DNA of 64,000 nt, from contig NC_091160.1 in NCBI RefSeq assembly GCF_040958095.1, positions 43,679,646-43,743,645 on the forward strand, in the 5' to 3' direction. The notes under the pieces were generated by a model. It was given only the letters and a program-made list of their open reading frames with translations, had not been told where the DNA came from and ran no database searches. The translations under genes were made by a program, and so were the position numbers. Of the stretch, positions 1 to 11,200 are shown one piece after another (within the stretch, counting starts at the first letter, position 1; every line of letters begins with the position of its first letter). The stretch is from Procambarus clarkii (lineage: Eukaryota; Arthropoda; Malacostraca; Decapoda; Cambaridae).

Positions 1-377
1 TTCGTGTAATCATACTTCCTGTCCTCGTTAGGGCCATTAGTGAGATAGTGGCCCCTCAGGTAAATTAAATCGCAGACAGCTTTGAGCCCCTTATATAATT
101 ACCCAAATACACCCAAAACTAATTAGAATTTTGTAACTATGGAAGAAATATAACATATTTGTTTGCTATAATATTGATGCTAAATGTACAGCATTAAAGA
201 AAATTATTTTTATATTTAATAAACAAATTTTTATAATGAAATCGTATGAAAAATACGAGTTTCAAGGGAAGCATTTTGAGATGTCTTTGTGGGTTCTTAC
301 AGTTACCCAAAACCATACAAATTAACCACTCAAAATTAGTTGGAATTATGTAAATAAATAAATAAAAATGTTCGTAT
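1..377. other. No recognisable feature
   Basis: AT-rich sequence with no open frame of interest and no repeat family that I recognise. It is upstream of exo70. Confidence 0.5.
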
Positions 378-573
378 TTGGGTCCCGGTAGTACAGTCGG
401 GTTTGTTCTCCATGCACAATTGAGAATTTCGGGATAGAATTTCGGGTGGGACAGAAATAATTGGGCTCATTTCCTTTCACCTAATGCAACTGTTCATCTA
501 GCAGTAAATAGGTACCAGGAGTTAGTCAGCTTGTTGTGAGGCTGCATCCTGAGTGGGGTCAGTAATTTGACCT
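378..573 (+). mobile_element. tRNA-headed SINE, diverged copy
   Basis: The piece CTAGCAGTAAATAGGTACC followed by GGAGTTAGTCAGC and a GGCTGCATCCTG tail is shared with at least ten other places in the window, in both orientations (for example 8716-8935 and 40018-40190). The head resembles a decayed tRNA (GTAGTACAGTCGGGTTTG). The copy is diverged and abuts an AT microsatellite. Family membership is seen directly from the repeats. The label SINE is inferred from tRNA-like heads in better copies. Confidence 0.65.
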
Positions 574-580
574 TTGAGTC

Positions 581-585
581 ATATA

Positions 586-669
<84 letters not shown>
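581..669. repeat. (AT)n microsatellite
   Basis: Almost pure AT dinucleotide run with one phase slip near 593. It forms the left flank of the inverted Penelope-like terminus. Confidence 0.95.
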
Positions 670-671
<2 letters not shown>

Positions 672-949
672 CCGAAAAAGTAAGATTAATAATTCTAACA
701 CGAATTTTCTCAATCTTTCGTACATTTCTTTTCACTGCTGGTGGTAATTCAAAAATCAATTCTCCAAAATTCATTTTTATTTTAGACTAGAAATAAAAAT
801 GAATTTTGGAGAATTGATTTTTGAATTACCACCAGCAGTGAAAAGAAATGTATGAAAGATTGAGAAAATTCGTGGTATAATTATTAATCTTACTTTTTCG
901 GTCATATTTAATAATATATGTCTACAGGAAAGACTGCTACCAAAATATA

Positions 950-955
<6 letters not shown>
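666..955. mobile_element. Penelope-like terminus, inverted pair (foldback)
   Basis: Positions 666-907 form a long inverted repeat with arms of about 120 bp centred near 786, containing GACCGAAAAAGTAAG and its complement. The right side continues through CTACAGGAAAGACTGCTACC and ends at another AT run. The same sequence recurs in the larger palindrome at 42339-42970. I assign it to Penelope-like elements from recalled crustacean sequences and from the AT-targeted, inverted-terminus structure. No reverse transcriptase is present here. Confidence 0.6.
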
Positions 956-984
<29 letters not shown>

Positions 985-991
<7 letters not shown>

Positions 992-1345
992 AAACTCACA
1001 CCCCAGAAGTGACTCGAATCCATATTGCCAGGAGCACTCTTCTACTGGTGTACAGGACACCTTAACCACCCGACCATCATGACTGGACAAAAGATGATGG
1101 TAGCCGAGGCTAATACCCCATCATCCCGCCGGCACTATGATGGTAATCTTGAGCATAGTATTTCATCAAATCACCTCATTCTTTGGGGCATACACGTGAG
1201 GAACACAAATGCGAAATTTTGTCCGGTCATGATGGTCGAGTGGTTAAGGTGTACTGTACACCAGTTGCAGAGTGCTCCTAGCAGTATGGGTTTGAGTCAC
1301 TTCTGGGGTGTGAGTTTTCAGTTGCATATATGCCTGGGGACCATT
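985..1345. mobile_element. tRNA-like SINE, inverted pair
   Basis: The left arm starts CTCACACCCCAGAAGTGACT and the right arm ends with its complement, with the axis near 1154. On the minus strand of the left arm, and the plus strand of the right arm, there is a tRNA-like A box (GGTCGAGTGGTTAAGG) and a B box (GGGTTTGAGTC). A related single copy is at 43053-43322. AT tracts flank both sides. Confidence 0.65.
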
Positions 1346-1359
1346 CAGGCTTGTTCGCA

Positions 1360-1851
<492 letters not shown>

Positions 1852-1942
<91 letters not shown>
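1852..1942. repeat. (AT)n microsatellite
   Basis: Uninterrupted AT run between the foldback element and a LINE tail. Confidence 0.95.
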
Positions 1943-1945
<3 letters not shown>

Positions 1946-2027
1946 ACAGTTGAGAGGTGGGACCAAAGAGCTTGGGATCAACCCCCGCAAGCACAACTAG
2001 GTGAGTACAGGCTGCCTGTCCCCCCCG
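1943..2027 (+). mobile_element. LINE 3' tail, heavily 5'-truncated
   Basis: TTGACAGTTGAGAGGTGGGA followed by CAAGCACAACTAGGTGAGTA is shared with 40203-40282 (+) and with the complements at 13974-14060, 32440-32515 and 39588-39660. In the 13974 and 39588 copies it is attached to reverse-transcriptase C-terminal coding sequence, which identifies it as the 3' end of a LINE. Confidence 0.7.
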
Positions 2028-2224
2028 ACACTAAAAAAAAAAAAAATATTGATAATGAATGTTATAACAAGAGAATGTATATTTTTTCTTCACATAATTT
2101 TACATCTTGGGAAATTTACGGACTGCTCAAAATTTGTTGAAATGTGGAATTACTTGTTTTTGTTATCGACTTGATAATTTTCTGGCAATAATGGCTTGTG
2201 GTAATATTCTCTCAGCAATGAAAG

Positions 2225-2300
2225 ATTCGGTGACGTCACGAGGGCGCGTAGAATTAGTATCCAAAAAGATCCCCAGAAAAAAACCGATGACGTCACGAAG
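2225..2300. promoter_or_regulatory. Two CRE palindromes (CREB/ATF sites)
   Basis: TGACGTCA occurs at 2231-2238 and again at 2288-2295, 57 bp apart, each in the context GTGACGTCACGA or ATGACGTCACGA. A half site (TGACGTAG) follows at 2436-2443. They lie 413-477 bp upstream of the proposed exo70 ATG. CRE palindromes bind CREB/ATF bZIP factors. That these drive exo70 is inference. Confidence 0.5.
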
Positions 2301-2707
2301 TAAGCATAAAATACAAAAATATACTTTCGTTCCGTTAAGTTAGAATAGTTTAGGCTTGTTTAGGATAAGTTAAATAACACTAGGATAGGTTAAGCTAGTA
2401 TATGTTAAATTAAGTGGCGTTTAAAAGAGCAGCGATGACGTAGAACGGCCTACTTTATGGCCGGTTTTGAATCGTGTCTAGTCTGGCCCACAGGAACATA
2501 AGCGACCATCAGCCCAGCTGATCACTGTCAACACGGGGCGTTGTTGTGGGCTCCAGCGGTCGGCTGGCGAACTCTTCTTCCAAACTGCACCTATTATTAA
2601 AAAAGAAGATTTACCAGAATTAACCTGACGGCCACTAGCATTCTGGTGGCCTCATCGAGGACAGGAAGCCGGCGGCTTGTCAAAGGCCCTTTTTATTTGC
2701 TTTGAAG
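2301..2707 (+). promoter_or_regulatory. Proposed exo70 promoter-proximal/5' UTR region
   Basis: GC-richer sequence between the CRE sites and the exo70 start. No TATA box is obvious and the transcription start cannot be placed. Positions about 2630-2695 (ACAGGAAGCCGGCGGCTTGT and flanks) are a copy of an interspersed repeat also present at 30990-31060, 40715-40780 and 54515-54566. Transposon-derived sequence therefore abuts the start codon. An in-frame TAG at 2636-2638 closes the upstream frame. Confidence 0.45.
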
Positions 2708-2761
2708 ATGATTGAACAAACCGTAGAAAAGAGAATGGACGTCTCTAGGCAGTTAGAAAAA
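2708..2761 (+). CDS. exo70: exo70 coding exon 1 (residues 1-18)
   Basis: A short exon encoding [19 protein letters not shown] (-3) and G (-1) precede the ATG. It ends in phase 0 at a GTACGC donor, which is a weak consensus. Exon 2 continues in phase as [12 protein letters not shown], giving the arrangement seen at the start of animal Exo70 (a charged helix ending in KLxxE and then a hydrophobic repeat). This exon was found by phase and similarity rather than ORF length, so transcript evidence would be decisive. Confidence 0.72.
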
Positions 2762-3378
2762 GTACGCAGCAGTGGCGGTGAAGCTCAACTTTGATTAATA
2801 ACTTAATTATTGATAATTGTTCTAAAAGAGCCCCAAGTCTAGGCGGTAATATAAAAAACTAATCCCAGGATATAACCTCATTTTGTCAGTGATGTTACAC
2901 ATATATGCTGTATATATAAACAAATTTGCTTGTTATTTTCGTTAGGTTAAATTTATTTAACTATTATGAGTCACTTCCTCTGTGCTGTGACAAACTGATT
3001 GATGATGAAGATTAAGCCACCCAAGAGGTGGCACGGGCATGAATAGCCCGTAAGTGGTGGCCCTTTTGAGCCATTACCAGTATCAAAAGATGATAGGCAA
3101 TAGGCAAAAGACAGTCTCTGTGGTGCAGTGGTAAGACACTCGCCTGGCGTTCCGCGGGCGCTTTGTCATGGGTTCGTATCCTGGCCGGGGAGGATTTACT
3201 GGGCGCAAATCCTTAACTGTAGCCTCTGTTTAACTCAACAGTAAAATGTGTACTTGGATGTAACAACGATTCTTCGCGGCAGGGGATCGTATTCCAGGGA
3301 CCATAGGATTAAGGACTTGCCCGAAACGCTACGCGTACTAGTGGCTGTACAAGAATGTAACAACTCTTGTATATATCT

Positions 3379-3423
<45 letters not shown>

Positions 3424-5178
3424 TGGAGATCTGTGGAGGTGCGACTGCACCCTGCGTGACGGGAGATGTCTCCCGGACCAAATGGTGACCAAATGGTGGT
3501 GACAAACTGATTTATGAGCAAAATATATATATGCACATATTACATTGTAGGCCTATATTTACAGTAATACTATATATTTTTTTTTTTGAGGTATATACAA
3601 GAGTTGTTACATTCTTGTACCACTGTTTTAGTGAATTTTTTGTAATTAAATTGAGTTATTCCATACATTGTGTAAATTATAGTGAAACAGCTCAGCATCC
3701 ATTTGGTCTGTCTTCTTTGTATAATAGGTTAGGTAATGGTTCATTAGGCTTTCATATACACTGAATTACATACTGCTCTAACATATTCCTTATGTTGATA
3801 TTAAATGCATGTACCCAGTTGTTATGCGTACATATTTCATATCATTTCATCACTGATGTGGCATCATAAGTCAGCTGTTTTGAGGCATAGATGCTTCAGT
3901 AATTTGTTTATGTTGGTAAAGTTCCAACTTGGTCCTAACTCAAAATAACAATAAACCTAATATTATTTAACCTAACCAAACTTCTCCAGAAAAGAGTAGT
4001 TAGATGGTAGAAATAAGTTGGAAGTAAGGCCGACCCGGGAGCCGGTTCACTGAGCGGACAGCACGCTGGACTTGTGATCCTGTGGTCCTGGGTTCGATCC
4101 CAGGCGCCGGCGAGAAACAATGGGCAGAGTTTCTTTCACCCTGATGCCCCTGTTACCTAGCAGTAAAATAAGTACCTGGGTGTTAGTCAGCTGTCACGGG
4201 CTGCTTCCTGGGGGTGGAGGCCTGGTCGAGGACCGGGCCGCGGGGACATTAAAGTCCCGAAATCATCTCAAGATAACTTCAAGATAAGGCGACTCCTAAA
4301 TTATCTACAAAGTGACGAAATGGGTTTTGCCAGCACCAGATTTGGGAATTAGTTGGTTTATGAGGATTACATATCTCTAGAAGTACTGGCATGTACCAAT
4401 GTCAGTTTTTCTTTTCTTGTATATTATAGTCTTTGTTATGTTTGTATTAAAATACTTAGGACAAATCATTTTTTTAATGGCTACACCAAATTTAATTTGT
4501 CAGACATTGTCAATTTGACTAGGTCTTTATTCTTCATACAGGAAATGAGTCAGTTGGGAAATCTTCGGGAAGTCCTATCACGATCAAGTCAAGTGGCAAC
4601 CAATGTGGGTAGCATCTTGGATTCCTTTGAACATCGACTGGCCCGCCTAGAGACGACTATCCTTCCTCTGTATCAACAGACCGGCAACTTACAACGAAGA
4701 CAATTAAGTAAGACAGCATTATTGTGTAATGACTGGTGGTTTAATTCTATTAATTGTAGATCCACAAAGCTCAACACATAGCCCTATATTGGTCTAAAAG
4801 AAATTCATAAATGTTTATAGAAAGTCCAAATGTTTGATTATCAATTATTATTTTTATTAAATATAATCAGTCTTAACATATTATCTTTGTTTTATAACAG
4901 ATACAGAGAAGACTTTGCAGGAATTAGACTATGTTATTAGTTTCTACAATGTCGCGGGTCAAGTGGAAGCAGTAATCAAAGAACGACCAAGTAGCATTGG
5001 AGTCCCACAGTATTTAGAAGCTATGAACCGTTTAGCAGAGACCTGCAAGTATTTTGAGCAGAATAACCCTCAGAGCGTTGAAATTGAGAATGTGGTAATG
5101 TATTTTTCTTCTGTTGCTGTAACAATATAATATAATAATAATGATGATAATAATAAGAATAAGAATAAGAATAAGAAT

Positions 5179-5212
<34 letters not shown>

Positions 5213-8200
5213 GTTATTCCATAGAATGTGTGTCCAAAGAACATAAAAGTAATTTACAATTGTTGGGAGAGGAGTTACACATACTGATGGAGTCACTATT
5301 ATGCAAAGCATTTCAGGCAAGAATACAGAATACTTTTTCTGTAATATTTCACTGTTTGTAAAGTTGACAGAAATAAGGGCAAAACTGCACTTTACCAAAC
5401 TGGTGATCTAAGAGGAAGTGGGATTCTAATTACTGGATATAGGGAGGGGATGGAAATTATAAAAATTAAAATTGGTTTACACACATTATTACCATGCTGT
5501 TGCTTCCGTTAAATATTTATTTTTGGTTTGGTCCTGAGGTAAGAATGGATTAAGAAAGTTAGAAATCAAATGTAGTCTAAATGCAATAGATGGAGAGCAA
5601 AGGAATTATTATGTTTGCTACAAAACAAATAATAATAATACAGTATAGGATAAAAACCCACACATGTGTATTTGTGAAATTTATGTAAAGAATTTACACA
5701 GTCTTTCACACTCGCCTGAGTGCTTTGTCAAGATCTGAGTGTGTGATTAGGATGAGACTTGCATCTCAACGTCTAATGAAGCTCCTACCCTGGAGTCCAA
5801 TCCTCTTTTCCTTCTTGCTCTCCTGACCATGTCACCTCTATTTCCAACTGCCGATGTATGTGTATTTACCTTAATATCTTCTACGGAATTATGGTCATGT
5901 GTCCTTTCTGTAACCCTCCTATTGTAATCTGAGAACTGGAGTTATTAATAGAGGTGTTCATCTGGATGCTATCTCTCTTATTTTTTCTCATATCATTCTA
6001 ATTCATTTAAGCAAAGTGTACTCAATGGTCTTTATCTAAGAGCACATAGGATTTGTGACCCATCTTGCCTAGAAGCCAAACTTAAATGCTGTATAAGAGT
6101 TTCTTGGATTTAGGTTATCCCTTATAGTTCATTGAAAAAGCACACAGTAAAGCTAAAGGCATCCTTTACAATGTAATTGAAAGACGCCCCTTGGAATCTT
6201 GATATGAAAATAGTTTTGAAATTGCCATATAACCCTCTTTTTAAATAAGCTGACCCATAATGTAGCGGATACAAGACATAAAATTATTTTCAGAAGTAGT
6301 TGAACATGTTTACTTTCAACTGATGCCTCTGTTCACCTAGCAGTTAATTAGTATCTGGGATTTAGGTAACTGTTTTGGATTACATCCTGGTAAAGGCCAC
6401 CAGTAGTAGGCCTAGGGCGGATCTTAACCACTTAACTGCGCAGGGCGCCTTAAGGCACTTCGAGGGCAGGGCATTTTTTTTTAATTAGGCCTTACTGTAT
6501 TTTAATGTTTTTTAATGTTTCATCACTCATTGTGATTTGAAATGAAAATGGTTGAGTTTGGGAACAATTTGCCATTAACATTAGCTGAATATTTATAAAA
6601 ACAAAAAAAAATGTCCTTAGCTACATCATGAAATTTTTGCCAGAAACAGGTGTGCGGTGCAGGGGTTAACGAGCCTAAGTATAAGCTTCCTGTCTCCAAC
6701 AATGGGGAATTAATATTTCTAAAGGATAGTTATTGAATATTTGTAATAAGCCAATTGATTTATCGTATTCTCATTCCATGTTTCAGACTTCCCTTTTTGA
6801 AGTTGGGACGGATCAACTTAGTAAGGAGTTTCGAGATGAACTTAAAAAGTACCAGAAACCAGTACTTCCAATGGCAACTTTGGAACTGCTTGAAGAGGAA
6901 GGTACAGTAAGCTCTGCATGCTGTACTACTATTATAATGCATGGCAATGTAGTTAGTAATAGTTTTTTGTACTGTAGTACAGGTACTTCAGTTTGCCCGA
7001 GGGCACGTTCTTATAGAACCAGACTCCCAGACATGTATCTGAGAAAATATTGAGGCCATACAATGGGATTGAACCTGCATCCCTGGGCTCCCCAGGTACC
7101 TTGTCTATATGTGTGTGTAAACTTTATACTCTGTAAATTAATTAAATTTGTGTATTAAATTATGATTTAAATATTTATTCTTTTACCACACTACATTTAG
7201 AATAACATTGATGTTGTAAAATAAAATCTCTAGAGCTCGTTGTACAGTTGTCTTAATTCTTGACTCAGAAACCAGGATCCCAGGTTCGATTCCTAAACGG
7301 TACAGAAATGGATGCGCATATTTCTTTTCATCTAATGCCTATGTTCACCTAGTAGTAAATAGGTACCCTGAAGTTAAGTAACTGTTGTAGGGTTGCATCC
7401 CAGGGAGAGTTAGTGCTGTAGTTTAACCTTAGGGGACTTGAATACAGACTTAAAGTATATATGCACAAACTTCCTGTCCCCAATAAAATATATTAATATA
7501 TATTTTTTTATCATTACATATACCTAGAAGTAAGTGAAGATACCATCAGTGGAGTAGAATTGGTGCCTCCTGGCGTGAGAGAAGATTTGCGTGCTATTGC
7601 AACATGGCTCGACAAACACAACAACACTGACCGACTCACAGTCTATGCAAAACTGCGCTCTGATGCACTTTCACAGAGTTTAAAGGTAGGCTTGCAGACA
7701 CTATGTAGTATGATCTTAATAAATTTAAATTATATAATTGCTGTAAATGAAGACCTTTATTTCATATACTGTATAATAAAAACATAATTTCTTTTAAGGG
7801 TGTTAAAGGTAATTTCTATATTTTCCGGTATACAAGATTTCCCTGTTTTACCAGACTTTCCTCACAAGCGTTGCCAATGTCACTTAAAAGATATACTAAA
7901 TTACACGATCCTAACATTACCATAGACCCACACATAGGAAATGGGACATCATGTCCCATTTCCACTTGCCACTTTGTGAGCCACTTTGGTTTTTAGTAGA
8001 CCTTACTTTGACATTGGGGATGTCAACATACGATGTGTTATATAAGAGGACAGGCTGATTTTACAAGTGTATTTTGTGGGAGGGGGAGCAAGTGTGTTTC
8101 ATCATACATTTATTGAAAGTGATTTTAACTTAGTTTTACAGGGAAAATATATGATTTTGTGCATTTAAATTCAATATATATATATACAATTGATGGTGGA

Positions 8201-11200
8201 TAAAAAAGTGCATCTCATCTATCGACAAATGCGGTATACATGATGGGTTCTCATGTTTGGTCTGGCCAACAACTGGATAGGTGGGTGACTGCAGACAACT
8301 CTACCCCTTGGCTAGGTGATATTGATAAGTCCAACAGTCTTTGTGTCCTCAGCAATAGACTACTAGTAACCATAGCAGTATTCCAGAATTTTCCCTAATT
8401 TCAGTGAGTATTGTAACCAAATCTTAAATTACTGTATTCTCATTTAGGCTTTGCGAGATTTCCAACGGAGTAGCAGTATTGAACGAGTTGGAGCTACAAG
8501 TTCGTTAAATTCTCCAGGGCCCCTTCGTGCTAGGATGGCAAAAATGGATAACACCTCCAAAAGCCGAACACAGAAGATATCTAACAGGTATAAGTCAGTC
8601 AGAGGTACAGTATTGGTTTAAATAATTTGTACATACAGTATTAGTATTATTCCACAGAATGAGCTGTCTTTGGAATACAGTACTGTACAATAATTTTTTA
8701 TGGAGTATTTTGAGGGTGCTGTAGCACAGTGATATATATCTTTGGCTCACATTAGAGGGACCCGGATTCAATCCCTAGGCAGGGCAGAAATGGTTGGGCA
8801 AGTTTACTTTCACCTGATGCCTCTGTTCACCTAGCAGTAAATAGGTAGCCGGGAGTTAGGCAGCTGTTGTGGGGCTGCATCCTGGGGAAGGTCAGCAGTT
8901 GGCCTAGGAGCTTGATAAGCTAGCAGGATTCCTGTCTCTGACAACGGGAAAGAACAAAGTGAACTATAAAAGTAAGTGTTGTTGGGTATAAATAGGAACC
9001 GAATTGTATTGTCATCCTTATGAGAAGTATGGTGTATGGGGTGAGGTGTATGTCAGAGCTGCCTTCTTTGCATGCTGTGCATACAGCAGCAGCCATGCTG
9101 CAGACTGAACCTGATACTTATCACTGCTAAAAGTTGTAATTCCCTTCTTTTGAGAATGTTCCACGAGTGTCTCTCTTTGAAGATATAGTCAAGGTTGTTG
9201 CTTTGAACCGAGAGTTAAATGTTTGAGATCAGAAAGCTGTATTGTGCTTTGCTTTGCACAGCCACCGGGAAAGTTCCCAGTTGCTGTGCAACCAGTCTCA
9301 TGCAGGCATTGATTGGTGGGAACACGGAGGCTGGGTGTGTTGCTTCACCTTAGTCCCATGGGATTTATTTGGAGTAACCAAACTTTGGCTACAGTGTTCT
9401 GCTTCTCCCTCTTCCAGGCTTGGGAAGCTACATTGTGTGATCCAGGGGCTTTTTGAGATGTTTGTAAGTTTGATGCAGATTTGTCTTCTTGAGAGAGCAG
9501 CCAGTGCTGCTGCATTGTTATGTTAGGAGATGAACACTTCTTTGAAGCTAGAGCATGCAGGGGAAGTTGTGACACGCAAACTGCTAGCATGGACAAAAAA
9601 TTTCCTAATAAATGCAAATACGAGAACAGTGATAAGAGGCAGTTAATTAAACCGCAAAACTTGATACTAGCAGTAATGTACATTGTATATAAATAATCTT
9701 CTTCAAGGGATAGTGTGTTATATGAACATGGTTGTGGATGATGACAAGTTACTGGGAAAAATATTACAAAAATTACTTAGGCAAAATTTCCTAGACAAAA
9801 GTGAATTTAGCAATAAGTAGCAAATAAATTCCATATAATGGTGTGCAGAATAAGTAAAAGCAGGACAAAGACAGCCATCAAACTAGAATATTCAGCAGAT
9901 GTATGGTGCCTGTACTGTACCTCCAGTCCTGTAAATTAGGAAAGGTTATGAAGGCATACTATTAAATGGTGCCTGGATGTAAAAATGCAAGAGCTATGAT
10001 GAAAGGCTGGAAGCATAAAGTATACCATTAACTAGTTAACAGAAATCTACAAATTGGTAAGTAGGAATTTTTGGAATCCACGACACTGAGAACAAAAGGC
10101 TGCAGACTGAAGCTAAGAAAACAAAGGTGCCAAAAACACACATACAAATTCTTCTTCACATGCACAGAGCAATTTGGCCTGGTTTTAAGTTCTGGCCAGG
10201 GAGGATTGAGTGGGTACCAATCCTTAACTGTTCACCTTCGCTCATCCAGCAATAAATGAGTACCTCCTTGTTAATTGATTGGCGGGTCAATTACTAGGTC
10301 AATACCCAGGGCGGTCAATCACCGAGCATCAAACGCCAACAGAGGTAAACCCCAAGGCGACTTGTGGAAGATAACCCCAAGCCCCAAGGACGGTATTTAC
10401 AGGGCACTCAGGGAAGGGAACCCTAAGCACATGCAGCCCGAGTACCTGTGAATATCACTCCCAGCTCGTACGCCAACATAAGAGCAGTACTGGACTCAAG
10501 GTACAGTACAACAAGAAAAAATATGGAGCTGGAGCCACACGACCGAGCCACAATCATATCAGCCAAGAACTGACAGGTGAATAGCCGGCGCGGTGGGTCT
10601 GGGGCTCCCCCTTTTCCCTCCTGAGGAGGGGGAAGCTGCGCAGCACATGTGACATCATGCTCATTTGCTCGTTTTCAGTTGAGGAGTTCTGTCCACTCAT
10701 TAGTCTATTTTCGTCGTTTTAACCAGAATGGGGGTTTGTTTTGAGGCTCTTACCTTTCTGGGTGCCTAGCCTGGTCGATGGCAGATAGAATGCTTCACAT
10801 CCCATGTGCATTTCTATAGGACATTGCTCCTCATGCCTCTCTGAGGGGGCCAGGTTTTGGCTCGTGGTCCCTGGTAGGCCTAGAACTCCATTCACACTGA
10901 TGCCAAAGTCTAATGATATCCATATCAGCTCGGATAGCTCTAGGAAGCCTCTGGGTCTCGCCCAGAAAATGGCGTTTCATTACATTCAATGCTAGTTTTT
11001 TACATAATTTTCTATAGGGAGCCCCTCTGGCTCCCTGGAGCTATCGGGCTAATATGCGATACATTAGACCAGGGCATGAGTCAATGGAGTTCAGTGATTA
11101 ATTCCAGATACTCAGGTACAGTAAAAATGGGAACCTTAAACATGATACAGGGTACAAAACAAAATCAAATCTGCCCACAGTAGGAAAGCAACAAGTTAAG

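Noticed and set aside
4036-4110. Possible functional tRNA gene (tRNA-like cloverleaf with GGTTCGATCCC)
   Set aside because: The same head is joined to a shared body and tail in several copies on both strands, so it is a SINE head. The anticodon region is ambiguous and no terminator T-run follows.
6902-6912. Donor GTAAGC at 6907 as the true end of exo70 exon 4
   Set aside because: It is a better consensus donor, but it would leave phase 0 and put exon 5 out of frame. The GTACAG donor at 6902 fits.
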